Part shown: one piece after another, positions 20,204-30,897 of the stretch
Layout: each line of letters begins with the position of its first letter
Position numbering within the stretch: the stretch's first letter is position 1
NCBI RefSeq assembly: GCF_000420785.1
Contig: NZ_ATVP01000007.1
Location: forward strand, 1-64,000
Length of the DNA: 64,000 nt
From: Streptococcus hyovaginalis DSM 12219
GTDB taxonomy: Bacteria > Bacillota > Bacilli > Lactobacillales > Streptococcaceae
Direction of reading: 5' to 3'
Made by a program: the position numbers and the translations under genes
Notes under the pieces: model-generated
Databases searched by the model: none
The model's input: only the letters and a program-made list of their open reading frames with translations
What the model was told of the DNA's origin: nothing

Positions 20204-21592
20204 ACTGTAGTGGGTAAATCCTCTATGGAGATTATGGAGCCTTTTTAAGTGTAGAAAAAATCCCCATATGACCTATAATGAAAAGCGACGAAACTCACAT
20301 TAGAAAGGGTTCATATGGAACAATTTGATTTTATCACAAACCTACTGGGAATAAAAGACCCTAACATTACGATTCTAGATCATGTAGACTCTACGACGCA
20401 TAAAGAAATTCTAGCCAAGCTGGATTACCTCGCTCCTAAATGCCACAATTGTCACGGTCAGATGACCAAATACGACTTCCAGAAAGCCTCTAAAATCCCT
20501 TATCTGGAGTGTGCCGGTTACAAAACCCTCATTCGTTTGAAAAAACGCCGTTTCAAGTGTAAAAAGTGTGGGAAAGTAGCTGTCTCTGAGACCTCTCTGG
20601 TTAATAAAAACCACCAAATCGCAACTGTTGTCCATCAGAAAATTGCCCAACTGCTCATTGAAAAACAGTCCATGCCCGACATCGCCAAGCGCCTTGCTGT
20701 CTCTACCTCAACCGTCATCCGCAAGCTAAATGAATTCCAATTGAAAACCGATTAGAATTGGCTTCCTGAGAAGATGAGCTGGAATGAGTACCATTTCAAG
20801 AAAGGAAAAAGGAGTTTCATCGCCCAAGATTTTGACTCACTAAAAGTCATCACAATTCTCGACGGACGCACGCAAGCTACTATTCGAAACCATTTTCAAC
20901 GCTATTCCAGACAAGTCAGAAATCGCGTCAAAGTCATCACTATGGACATGCTTAGTCCATATTATCAGCTGGCTAAACAGCTTTTTCCGCATGCTAAAAT
21001 CGTTCTGGATCGCTTTCACATTGTGCAACACCTGAGCCGTGCTATGAACCGTGTCCGCATTCAAATCATGAACCAATTTGACCGAAAAACACACGAAAAT
21101 CGAGCCCTGAAACGCTACTGGAAACTGGTACAACAAGATAGTCGCAAACTCAACGATAAGCGCTTTTATCGTCCTACCTTTCGTGCGCACTTAACCAACA
21201 AGGAAATCCTAGAAAAGCTACTATCATACTCTCAAGAATTGAGAGAACATTATGAGCTTTACCAACTTTTACTTTTCCATTTCCAAGAGAAAAACTCTAA
21301 ACATTTCTTTGACCTCATTGAAGAGACAATTTCGGAGGTAGATCCTATTTTTCAGACTGTCTTTAAAACCTTTTTAAAAGACAAGGAGAAGATTATTAAT
21401 GCTCTTGAGCTGCCTTATTCAAACGCAAAATTAGAGGCTACTAACAACCTTATCAAAGTCATTAAGCGAAATGCCTTTGATTTCAGAAACTTTGAAAACT
21501 TTAAAAAATGGATTCTCATTGCACTAAACATTAAAAAAGAGAAGACCAAACTGGTCCTCTCTAGAATATAGCTGACATCAACCCACTACAGT
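20204..21592 (+). mobile_element. ISL3-family insertion sequence (inactivated)
   Basis: Imperfect terminal inverted repeats start with ACTGTAGTGGGT (20204-20215) and end with ACCCACTACAGT (21581-21592), bracketing one transposase gene that has an internal stop. Family from the transposase. The IR may extend outward a further ten or so bases with mismatches. No clear target duplication was found by eye. Confidence 0.75.
20315..21571 (+). pseudogene. ISL3-family transposase with in-frame TAG
   Basis: Two open pieces lie in the same frame, split only by TAG at 20753-20755. Reading through gives FQLKTD*NWLPEKMSWNEYHFKKG, which is continuous with ISL3-type transposases. N-terminal zinc finger (CHNCHGQM then CKKCGKV), HTH (MPDIAKRLAVSTSTVIRKL), DDE domain (DMLSPYYQLAKQLFPHAKIVLDRFH). 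A single nonsense mutation, otherwise near full length (418 codons). Confidence 0.85.
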
Positions 21593-21695
21593 TGACAAAG
21601 AGTCCAAAAAGTAAGCTTCGAAAGCGAAGCTTACTGGAAATAATGCTTACAAATAGGGCTTACTTAACAACTACTTGAAGTTTTTAGAGGTGCCC

Positions 21696-21730
21696 TTATA
21701 AATTTTGTACAGAAAAGGGTTGCCTTTTCA
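21696..21730. repeat. 35-bp inverted repeat, left copy
   Basis: Exact reverse complement of 23108-23142. Contains TTGTACAGAAAAGGGTTGCC. The two copies enclose the M20 peptidase gene. The right copy abuts an IS3-type remnant, so the repeat is probably an IS end. Confidence 0.85.
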
Positions 21731-21754
21731 GATAATTACAACAAGGGAAAATAA

Positions 21755-23008
21755 CTATTTGGTAACTTTTGATTTGCCACCCATCAGATAGGCTGAAATA
21801 ATGGATTTATAAGCCTCAATAAAATCTAGGTATTGTTCCAAAGGTAATCTTTCATTTATTTTATGGTTAAGTGTTGGCATACCTGGACCGTACACAGCTA
21901 CGTCCAAATCATTATTTGCTCTAATAAATTGTGCTGCATCAGTTGTACCTGATACAACCATTGGTTTTACTTGATTTAATCCAGTAAAATCCTCAAAATT
22001 AATTTGTTCATCTTTATCTAACACCGAATTCATCTGACGAATTAAATACTGAGGGTTCAAAGTACTAACGGTATTAGCAACTTCAGTAATAGTCTCAATT
22101 AATCCTGACTTGGGATTAGTCTGTACTGGTGGTTGATCAGCTGTTATAGTTGCCTCTAGATAAAAGCCGTTTTTACTGTTTAACTCCTGAATAACTGAGA
22201 AAACTTCTTCCATCAAATCTTGGTTATCAAATTCAGGAATAGTTCTTGCATTAGCTTCAAAACTAGCGTATTCTGGTATAGAATTAACTTGGCTACCACC
22301 TGTAACCAATGTAATATTATGGAAAGTTTGCCCTAAAACGTCATTTACAATTTTTTCTGACTTCCGAGAAATTCTTTCGGAAATTTCAGTCATAGCGACT
22401 AAGAGATGATCAATGGCATTATTACCTAATTCAGGTGTTGAAGAGTGGGCGGCTGTACCTCTTGAGGTAACCTTATAATTAAGAGAACCCTTGTGACCAT
22501 AAACGACGCCAATATTGCATGGCTCCCCAATTATAATAGCCTCAACATCATTTAAATAGCCTAAATCAGTTAACTGAGTAGAACCAAGCTCACCAACCTC
22601 TTCACCAACAGTGGCTATTAATTTCAATGTTCCCTTAAATTGTTTAGATTGATATATTTCAATGAAAGCGATAACTAGTGCTGTTAATCCAGCCTTCATA
22701 TCTGATGATCCCCTACCCCAAATCACATCATTTTCAATATGGGCTGAAAACGGTGGATGAATCCATTCATCAACATTTCCAGCACTGACAACATCCATGT
22801 GTCCTGATAAGGCTAGGACTGGACCAGAACCATTTGAAATTTCGGAAATAAGGCTACTTCTTCCTTCAGAATAAGCTACTAGTTTTGCAGGAATACCATA
22901 CTTTGCTAAAAGATCTCTATAGTAATTAGCAACTTGTTCTTCATTACCATTTTCTGACTCAATTTGAATGACATCTTGAAGTATTTCTATATAGTCTTGT
23001 TTTTTCAT
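21755..23008 (-). CDS. M20-family metallopeptidase (ArgE/DapE-like)
   Basis: The 417-aa zinc hydrolase has LSGHMDVVSAG (metal His and Asp near residue 72), GRGSSDMKAGL (bridging Asp near 103) and TVGEEVGELGS (catalytic Glu-Glu near 138), plus a dimerisation domain (about 180-295) and a late metal His in GPGMPTLNHKINE. It could remove an N-acyl group or cleave a dipeptide; specificity is open among ArgE, DapE and peptidase V-like members. Start ATG after GAGGAAATGGAC on the minus strand. It is isolated between inverted repeats and IS debris, suggesting acquisition or movement with IS ends. Confidence 0.88.
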   Translation of the reverse strand: MKKQDYIEILQDVIQIESENGNEEQVANYYRDLLAKYGIPAKLVAYSEGRSSLISEISNGSGPVLALSGHMDVVSAGNVDEWIHPPFSAHIENDVIWGRGSSDMKAGLTALVIAFIEIYQSKQFKGTLKLIATVGEEVGELGSTQLTDLGYLNDVEAIIIGEPCNIGVVYGHKGSLNYKVTSRGTAAHSSTPELGNNAIDHLLVAMTEISERISRKSEKIVNDVLGQTFHNITLVTGGSQVNSIPEYASFEANARTIPEFDNQDLMEEVFSVIQELNSKNGFYLEATITADQPPVQTNPKSGLIETITEVANTVSTLNPQYLIRQMNSVLDKDEQINFEDFTGLNQVKPMVVSGTTDAAQFIRANNDLDVAVYGPGMPTLNHKINERLPLEQYLDFIEAYKSIISAYLMGGKSKVTK

Positions 23009-23107
23009 TGTCCATTTCCTCCTCGTAAAATAAGTTTATTGGGATGTTTCAATCCAAAATTTTTAATGTTTGTAATAACGTTAACTTGACTATTGCAAGG
23101 TTTTCCA

Positions 23108-23142
23108 TGAAAAGGCAACCCTTTTCTGTACAAAATTTATAA
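23108..23142. repeat. 35-bp inverted repeat, right copy
   Basis: TGAAAAGGCAACCCTTTTCT onward, identical to the reverse complement of the left copy at 21696-21730. It sits just past the 3' end of the minus-strand IS3 remnant. Confidence 0.85.
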
Positions 23143-23149
23143 AGTGTTT

Positions 23150-23375
23150 TTTGTTAAGCGATTACTCGCCTAGCCATGGGTGTTTGATAGTTGAGACTGC
23201 CGTGAATGCGATGGTGATTCCACCAGTGGACATAATCCTTGGTTTTAAGGGTTAATTCTTCCAGAGAGTGGAAGGTTTCTTGATTGATAAACTCCAGTTT
23301 GAAGGAACGATAGGTGCTCTCAGCTACGGCATAGTCATAAGGACATCCTGCTTGACTAAGTGAACGGGGTGATAC
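23150..23375 (-). pseudogene. IS3-family OrfB 3' remnant
   Basis: Minus-strand reading gives YDYAVAESTYRSFKLEFI, HSLEELTLKTKDYVHWWN and HHRIHGSLNYQTPMARRV, the end of an IS3-type integrase with its catalytic Glu region. The N-terminal portion is missing, cut by the IS982 element. Confidence 0.8.
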
Positions 23376-23399
23376 CGAATGCTCCTAACACCGCATCAA

Positions 23400-24224
23400 T
23401 CAGCTGATTATCAAACTCCTTGCCAACACCTTCCAATCGCTATGTTCTTCAGCTCCTGCCATGTTTTGTCGAAATGGCGTCCATAGATGGTAACCTTCCT
23501 GTTTTAAGTCCTGTGTGAAATCACTGATAAGGTAGCCTAAATCACCTAGGATAACCGACTGCCAACACTCCTCTAATAGCCCATAAATCATCTTGATGTC
23601 ATGGACAGAAGCCGATGTCACAACATAATTCAGAATATAGCCAGGTAAGGTCACCAGCATATGAACCTTGAAACCATAGAACCAAAGATGTTTAGAGGCG
23701 TTGTAGCCAATATCGGCTAATCCTTTAAAAATGGTAGCTCTGTGATTGCGAACAGGTTGACAAAGCAGTAAGGGCAAACTGTCTATGATGACGATAGTCT
23801 CATGAGACATGTGACTATTCATGGCTTGTCTAATGATTTGAACTAACCCAATCAACTGTCTTGCTCGTCGATTGAAGCGACTTCTTTCTAGGAGACACCC
23901 GCAAGGAAATAAGTGACAGACCTTGTAGAAATAGCGTTGTGATGTCATGCCTAGTTCAGCTTGTAACAAAAGCAAGACAAGGAGTGATTCATCTGAAACT
24001 TTGACTAAGCCAACATTACGCCGATGTTTGAAGGAATCTGGGCAATAGTTTTGGTAGAAGTGATGACAAATTTTTGAATTGGAGTACATTCCATTGTTAG
24101 TGATGAGATTTAGCTGTATACTGTAAGTGGCTCATTTGTACTAACCTCCTGTTTGTTTAGGCACTTACAGTATAGTCCTTTTGGGCTTTTTATTGTATTT
24201 TTGAGATTAACTAGCACCACGGGT
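23400..24224 (-). mobile_element. IS982-family element, 3' truncated
   Basis: The transposase frame (24089 to 23400, 229 aa) has a DDE_Tnp_1-like layout with VIIDSLPLLLCQP, GYNASKHLWFYGFKVHML and VILGDLGYLISDF. It loses its end after PFRQNMAGAEEHSDW, about 60-70 aa short of the usual length. ACTAGCACCACGGGT (24210-24224) looks like the 5' terminal repeat. A hairpin, TATACTGTAAGTG/CACTTACAGTATA (about 24117-24174), lies in its leader. Non-functional. Confidence 0.75.
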
Positions 24225-24256
24225 AGTTGCTAAGAAAATATTAGAAAAGCTAACTC

Positions 24257-25313
24257 ATGCATATCCACTATAACACAAACCAAACCATATTGCCACTTGA
24301 ACTTAGTTCTTACTTACCACAAGACCACATTGTCTTCACGATTGAAAAAGTGGTCAATGAACTAGAGGAAGATTGTTTCGATGACTTCTACTATACCTTT
24401 GGTCGTCCATCTTATCATCCTAAGATGTTGTTATCGGCTCTCTTATTCGCTTATACGCAAGGTGTCTTCTCCGGTCGCAAAATCGAAAAATTAATGGTAG
24501 AAATCCTGGTCATGCAGTATCTGACAGGTCAACCAGTGGTGAGTCGAACCACTAATCGGTTCCGTGTCGCCAAAGTCATGGAGGATTTAATCCGAGAGTT
24601 ATTCATTGAGTTCGCTCTTCGTCTCAAGATGGAAGACTTCATTTCTCTGGACTGTCTGTATATTGATGGAACTAAGATTGAAGCTAACGCCAATAAATAT
24701 CATTTTGTTTGGAAGAAAGCTGTGGATAAGTTCTCTGCCAAACTTCAAGAAAGCATTCGTCACACCTTTCAAGAAGACATTAGCCCACTCATTAAGGAAG
24801 CTATCTCTTTAGATGAAGAAAGAATAATCTATGGACAGTTAGTTGATTTTATCATTCTTTTAGAAATGAATTAGAGGATATGAATCAGTCTATGAAGAGC
24901 ATCCTGTCAAGGGAAAGATAAGAGAAAAACAAAGCGGCGTCAACGCAAGAAAGCTCTCCGAAAAGTAAGAGACGATTTTTCAGTTCGGGCTGAAAAGTAC
25001 GAATACTACCGAGAAGTCTTTGACGGTCGCAACAGTTTTTCCAAGATAGACACGGACGCTACCTTTTGACTATGTCAACCAGAGGTACCTAGAGTTGAAA
25101 CGAAAAGAGAGTCAAGCGCTTTTATCTGAAGAAGGCAGTCGCATCTTCGCACAACATCAAGTTGATGCGGAGCCTGTCTTTGGGCAGATAAAGGCTTGTT
25201 TGAGTTACAAGCGTTGTCAACTAAGGGGCTAACGTCAAGTAAAGATTGACATGGGATTGGTTCTTATGGCCAATAATCTACTGAAATACAATACAAGAAT
25301 GATAAGAAATTAA
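24257..25313 (+). pseudogene. IS1182-family transposase remnant
   Basis: The first 205 codons (24257-24874) read as an IS1182 transposase N-terminus: FYYTFGRPSYHPKMLLSALL, and LDCLYIDGTKIEANANKYHF with a catalytic Asp. The frame then breaks repeatedly. C-terminal pieces appear at about 25066-25313 (AEPVFGQIKACLSYKRCQLRG, MGLVLMANNLLKYN). Dead copy. Confidence 0.85.
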
Positions 25314-25353
25314 AATCAGAGACTCACATCAAACGTGAATCTCTGATTTTTTT
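25313..25353 (+). terminator. Hairpin after IS1182 remnant
   Basis: AATCAGAGACTCAC, loop ATCAAAC, GTGAATCTCTGATT, then T-run. Confidence 0.7.
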
Positions 25354-25373
25354 ATGACTGATAGACTTTTGTC

Positions 25374-26009
25374 TCAGGCTCTTTTGATAGCTTGTAACGA
25401 ATCAAAGGGTGTTTTCACGAGAGCAGTAGCTCCAGCATCTTGTAATTCTTGCTTGGTGCAAAAACTCCAGAGCACCCCCAACAGCTTTGATCTTATTTTT
25501 GTGAGCGCCAATCATATCATAGGCGGTATCACCAATTATGAGGGTCTCTTTTGGGTCACAATTTTCCCTAGTCAGACAGGCTTTAATGATACTTTCTTTG
25601 GTAAAACGAGTATCAAGAGATCCGTAAATACCTGTAAAGTAATTAGTTAAGTCAAAATACTCTAGTACTTCCTTTGCAATTGTTTCTTTCTTAGAAGTTG
25701 CCACATAAAGCTTATACTGATCATCTTGCAACTACTTTAAAACTTGTGGGATGCCTTTGTAAATAGAAGTGTCAGCTTGTCCAATTTTAGCATAAATGAT
25801 CCGATAGATATTGATTGCGCTATCAATATCCTCTGGATTGTTAAAAAATTGAGCAAAACTTGTTTCCAATGGAGGACCAATTAGCTTACAGTAGTCATCA
25901 TCTGTTAAAGATTGGATACCATGGTGTTCAAAGGTGTGCGAAAGGAATTGAGAATTCCCTTCCCAGTGTTTAAAAGAGTGCCGTATAAGTCAAATAAGAT
26001 AGCGGGCAT
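25374..26009 (-). pseudogene. HAD-superfamily phosphatase (phosphoglycolate-phosphatase-like), broken
   Basis: The minus-strand start MPAILFDLYGTLLNTGKG shows HAD motif I, but its second Asp is Tyr. Then comes a frameshift, and HGIQSLTDDDYCKLIGPP and later text continue in another frame up to TAG within IPQVLK*LQDD. An open piece 25731-25402 holds motifs II and III (YVATSKKET, LIIGDTAYDMIGAHK). Another frameshift separates the final QELQDAGATALVKTPFDSL. At least two frameshifts, one nonsense codon and a lost catalytic Asp make it dead. It overlaps the end of the histidine phosphatase gene upstream. Confidence 0.85.
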
Positions 26010-26583
26010 GGCATTCTCCTGTAAAGATATTGTCAATGTGGATTGACTGGATTTGTCTGTGATCAAACTGCAGTACTGCGACAAATGGGAATAGAGTTTT
26101 AATCCTTTGAAAGTCGTCTAGGCCAAATTGTTTGTCAAATGCCGCTAAAATAGTCGCTATTGCTGTTCCATGTGAAGAGATAATCGTATGCTGCTTGTTA
26201 TCTTCTAAAATAGTTTTAACTTCTTCAATTTGACGCTTCTGAACCTCTTGTAAACTTTCACCATCAGAGAGTTTGAATGTAAAGTCTTGCCATTGATTGA
26301 CAAGAAATGCTTCAAAATCATCAATCCAGACACTGTCAACTTTACGTTCGCGAAGATTTTCCCTAGTATTAATAGGTAGCTGCCTTGCGGTTGCCAGTGG
26401 TTGGATTGTCTGTAGAGCACGTTTGTATGGACTAGAATAAATCTGATCGATTGAGATAACTCTAAAATAGTCAATTAACCGTTGACAATCTTGTAAACCT
26501 TTTGGGGTTAACTCTTGGTTTATGTCATCGTGATTATCATAGTTTGGTTCAGCATGTCGGACAAGATAAATGATTTGCTTCAT
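25990..26583 (-). CDS. Histidine phosphatase family protein (phosphoglycerate-mutase-like)
   Basis: The 197-aa protein begins IYLVRHAEPNYDNHDD, the phosphohistidine motif with RHA in place of RHG. SPYKRALQTIQPL and SSHGTAIATIL supply the other Arg and His. It is a broad-specificity phosphatase of unknown substrate. It starts immediately after the sdaAA stop, so it is co-transcribed with the serine dehydratase genes. Its 3' end overlaps the broken HAD gene. Confidence 0.85.
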   Translation of the reverse strand: MKQIIYLVRHAEPNYDNHDDINQELTPKGLQDCQRLIDYFRVISIDQIYSSPYKRALQTIQPLATARQLPINTRENLRERKVDSVWIDDFEAFLVNQWQDFTFKLSDGESLQEVQKRQIEEVKTILEDNKQHTIISSHGTAIATILAAFDKQFGLDDFQRIKTLFPFVAVLQFDHRQIQSIHIDNIFTGECHARYLI

Positions 26584-27459
26584 TTAGATGCCTCCAAAGA
26601 TTTCCTGGGCATAGCGTCGGCCAGTAGGTGTAGCAGCCAGTCCACCTTCAGCTGTTTCTTTGAAAGCAGTAGGCATGGCTTTACCGACCTGATACATGGC
26701 ATCAACGACCTCATCCACTGGGATTTTTGACTCAATACCAGCTAGAGCCATGTCAGCAGCCACTAAGGCAAAGCTGGCACCCATAGCATTGCGTTTAACA
26801 CAAGGAACCTCGACCAAGCCTGCCACAGGATCACAGACCAATCCTAATAAGTTTTTGATGACAAAAGCAATAGCTTGACTAGCTTGATAAGCTGTTCCTC
26901 CAGCAGCTAAGGTTATGGCCGCAGCCCCCATAGCTGCAGCAGATCCAACTTCGGCTTGGCAACCACCTTCTGCACCAGATATTGAAGCATTGTTTGCAAT
27001 AACCAGTCCAAAGGCACCAGCTGCAAAAAGAAAATCCAGTTGTTCGTCATGGCTCAATTGAAGCTTTTCAATTGCTGTTGAAATAATGGCGGGGATACAG
27101 CCGGCAGACCCAGCGGTAGGTGTGGCACAGACCAATCCCATTTTGGCATTCTGTTCATTGACAGCCATGGCATTGCGAGCTGCTGTCAAAATAGTTTTTT
27201 CAGATAGGGTATTGCCAGATTGTATATAGTGATCGAGTTTTAAAGCATCTCCACCTGTCAATCCACTGACAGATTTCTGATCATTTAACCCATCTGAAAC
27301 AGATGCTAGCATGACCTCTAGATTTCTTTCCATAATATGGATAATTTCACTTTTTGATCGTCCAGTAAGCTCTACTTCTGTAGCAATCATGAGTTTTGCA
27401 ACGGATCCTTGATAATGATTTTGGGCTTGTTCAACCAACTCTTTGATAGAATAAAACAT
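26584..27459 (-). CDS. sdaAA: L-serine dehydratase, alpha subunit
   Basis: The 291-aa iron-sulfur subunit deaminates L-serine to pyruvate and ammonia with SdaAB. The cysteines for the [4Fe-4S] cluster are visible in ATPTAGSAGCIPAI, SGAEGGCQAEVG and CDPVAGLVEVPCVKRNA. Full length for the two-subunit Firmicute enzyme. 11 bp after sdaAB. Confidence 0.95.
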   Translation of the reverse strand: MFYSIKELVEQAQNHYQGSVAKLMIATEVELTGRSKSEIIHIMERNLEVMLASVSDGLNDQKSVSGLTGGDALKLDHYIQSGNTLSEKTILTAARNAMAVNEQNAKMGLVCATPTAGSAGCIPAIISTAIEKLQLSHDEQLDFLFAAGAFGLVIANNASISGAEGGCQAEVGSAAAMGAAAITLAAGGTAYQASQAIAFVIKNLLGLVCDPVAGLVEVPCVKRNAMGASFALVAADMALAGIESKIPVDEVVDAMYQVGKAMPTAFKETAEGGLAATPTGRRYAQEIFGGI

Positions 27460-27470
27460 CGTCGTACTCC

Positions 27471-28145
27471 TTATCCAAAATAGTTGACATTATAAAGATG
27501 GGGAATGTTTTCGATAGCTTTGATAGCTGCGGCACAGTCTCTAGAATCAACTTCAATAATCATAATGGCTTTTTGTCCAGCTTTTTCACGGGTGACATTC
27601 ATTTGAGCAATATTGATATTATGGTCCGATAAAATATCAGTGACTTTTGCAATCATACCAGGAATATCCTGGTGTACAATAATCAGTGTTGGAGTATTCA
27701 TTTGAAGGGTGACTGCAAAACCGTTTAACTCGGTGACTTCAATGTTGCCTCCACCGATGGATATGCCTGTAAGGCTCATGCTATTGTGCTTGTTATCTTT
27801 AACCTGAATTTTGACGGTATTGGGATGTGGGGCATCGCCTTCTTTGAGAATCTCCCAATAGATTCGAATGCCTTTTTCCTGAGCGATTTCGAGAGAGTTC
27901 TTGATATCGGGATTATCAGTGTCCATACCCATAATACCTGCTACAAGGGCACGATCAGTACCATGTCCTCGGTAAGTTTTGGCAAATGAATTGAATAGCG
28001 AGAAGGTGACTTCAACAGGTTCCTTACCTAAAATACTATGAATGAGGCGGCCAATACGAACAGCACCGGCTGTGTGGCTACTTGATGGACCAATCATTAC
28101 AGGCCCAATAATATCAAATACGGATTGAAATTTTAGAGGTTTCAT
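27471..28145 (-). CDS. sdaAB: L-serine dehydratase, beta subunit
   Basis: The 224-aa subunit has FDIIGPVMIGPSSSHTAGAVRIG near the N-terminus (a longer conserved block that closes the active site) and a C-terminal ACT domain (about 148-220, TLIIVHQDIPGMIAKVTDIL), the usual allosteric serine site. First gene of a minus-strand unit sdaAB-sdaAA-histidine phosphatase-(HAD). Confidence 0.95.
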   Translation of the reverse strand: MKPLKFQSVFDIIGPVMIGPSSSHTAGAVRIGRLIHSILGKEPVEVTFSLFNSFAKTYRGHGTDRALVAGIMGMDTDNPDIKNSLEIAQEKGIRIYWEILKEGDAPHPNTVKIQVKDNKHNSMSLTGISIGGGNIEVTELNGFAVTLQMNTPTLIIVHQDIPGMIAKVTDILSDHNINIAQMNVTREKAGQKAIMIIEVDSRDCAAAIKAIENIPHLYNVNYFG

Positions 28146-28216
28146 GCCATTTCTCCTTGAATCATAAAGTCACCTCTATTATAGCAGAATTTGGTCAACA
28201 ATTTGGCAGTTCCATT

Positions 28217-28245
28217 TTGGTGATTTGGCAGAATCATGATATAAT
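28217..28245 (+). promoter_or_regulatory. mnmA promoter
   Basis: TTGGTG, 17 bp, TATAAT (28240-28245). The leader between here and 28449 is about 200 nt. I see no riboswitch or ORF in it. Confidence 0.55.
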
Positions 28246-28380
28246 GTAGTCTGCCTTTGAGGCAATCAAAATCGACCTTCAAATCGACTTTTGAGAAACT
28301 AGACCCTTCAAGTCTATGTTTAACAGTGAGCACATTTTAAAATGATTGTGACTAAGAGGGATTATTTGAAGTCTGCCTGA

Positions 28381-29571
<1,191 letters not shown>

Positions 29572-29599
29572 TTAACAGAGAGATGTCAAGGGGGAGAGA

Positions 29600-30232
29600 A
29601 TGCGTGTTGTAGTTATTCAAGCTAGTACAAGAACTGAGATCAACCAGCTCCTGTTTGACACAGTTTGTGAGGTAGTGGATGGACACCATGATGTTGTTAA
29701 TCTAGGCGTGTTTCCAGAAGAAATAGAAAACTACACCTATGTGGAAGTAGCTGTTATGATTAGTCTGTTGATTGAAACAAATGCAGCTGATTTTATTGTA
29801 ACGGGCTGTTCTTCTGGTCAAGGAATGATGATGGCTTGCAATAGTTTGCCAGGTTTACGTTGTGGATTTGTTCAAACACCTAAGGATGCCTATCTATTTG
29901 GTCGGATTAACAACGGTAATGTAGTTTCTTTACCACTAGGCTTAAATTTTGGTTGGTCTGGCGAGTTGAATTTGCGTTATACCTTAGAAAAACTATTTGA
30001 AGGAGAATTTAATACAGGCTATCCAGTTCAAGATGCTGAACGTAAAAGGAAGGAAGCAACTGAATTAGTGCATCTTCATCAGTTGACAACACGCTCTTTT
30101 TTGGAAATTTTACCAAACTTTAATGAATATCTATTGACTAAAAGTTTAAGAAGAAAAACGTTTGTCGATTATATTTATCAAAACGGGACGAATAAACTCC
30201 TTTTAGAGAAGTTAACGGCTTATAAGGTTTGA
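29600..30232 (+). CDS. RpiB/LacA/LacB-family sugar-phosphate isomerase-like protein
   Basis: The 210-aa protein begins VVIQASTRTEINQLLFDTV and has DFIVTGCSSGQGMMMACN then NNGNVVSLPLGLNFGW, matching the RpiB/LacAB fold where the Cys region and NNGN loop form the active site. Longer than LacA or LacB (141-171 aa) because of a helical C-terminal extension. The substrate is unknown. It is not in a lac or tagatose cluster. Follows mnmA by 28 bp. Confidence 0.8.
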   Translation: MRVVVIQASTRTEINQLLFDTVCEVVDGHHDVVNLGVFPEEIENYTYVEVAVMISLLIETNAADFIVTGCSSGQGMMMACNSLPGLRCGFVQTPKDAYLFGRINNGNVVSLPLGLNFGWSGELNLRYTLEKLFEGEFNTGYPVQDAERKRKEATELVHLHQLTTRSFLEILPNFNEYLLTKSLRRKTFVDYIYQNGTNKLLLEKLTAYKV

Positions 30233-30437
30233 ACTTTAGAAGCAGATTTGATACAATATTTCCAACAAGAACTATGATGGTCAAAGCTCATGGGAATTGT
30301 AGGCTTTTTTGTCCTGCAGTTTTCGAGAGTTTTGGCTATTTTTGTGTTCATACTCTTCAAGAATCAAAATGATATATCGTTGACGTTGCCTCGTCTATTT
30401 TTGATTTTTTGAGTGTCAATTTAACTGGAGGAAAGGA

Positions 30438-30896
30438 ATGGATTTTCGTACTAAGATTGATTATCATAGCTTTGGCGTTCGAGTATCAGCTTTGATGCTA
30501 AAAGATGATAAGCTTTATTTAGCTAAATCACCAAAAGATGAGTATTATTTGCTCGGTGGTGCAATTCTTGTCAATGAGTTGACAGAGGATGCTATCAAAC
30601 GTGAAATTTATGAAGAGGTTGGGGTTGAGATTGAGGTTGGTCAACTAGCTTTTATCGTTGAAAATCACTTTTCTTTAGAAAATACTCATTATCATCAGAT
30701 TGAATTTCATTATGTTGTTACTCCGTTATCATCTCCAAATTCAGAGATGGAGGAGGGAGGCCAAACAAGACGATGCGAGTGGGTATCTCTCAATGATCTC
30801 GAGAATATAAATCTAAATCCCAACTTCCTCAAAACAGCTTTAAAAAACTGGGATGGCCAGTTGAAACATATTGTAAATAAAGATGGAGAAGATTAA
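30438..30896 (+). CDS. Nudix hydrolase
   Basis: The 152-aa protein has a complete Nudix box (about residues 40-62): G, five residues, E, seven residues, REIYEEVGV. It hydrolyses nucleoside diphosphate derivatives; the exact substrate is not readable. ATG after GGAGGAAAGG. The next gene, mnmG, begins 1 bp after its stop. Confidence 0.88.
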   Translation: MDFRTKIDYHSFGVRVSALMLKDDKLYLAKSPKDEYYLLGGAILVNELTEDAIKREIYEEVGVEIEVGQLAFIVENHFSLENTHYHQIEFHYVVTPLSSPNSEMEEGGQTRRCEWVSLNDLENINLNPNFLKTALKNWDGQLKHIVNKDGED

Positions 30897-30897
30897 A

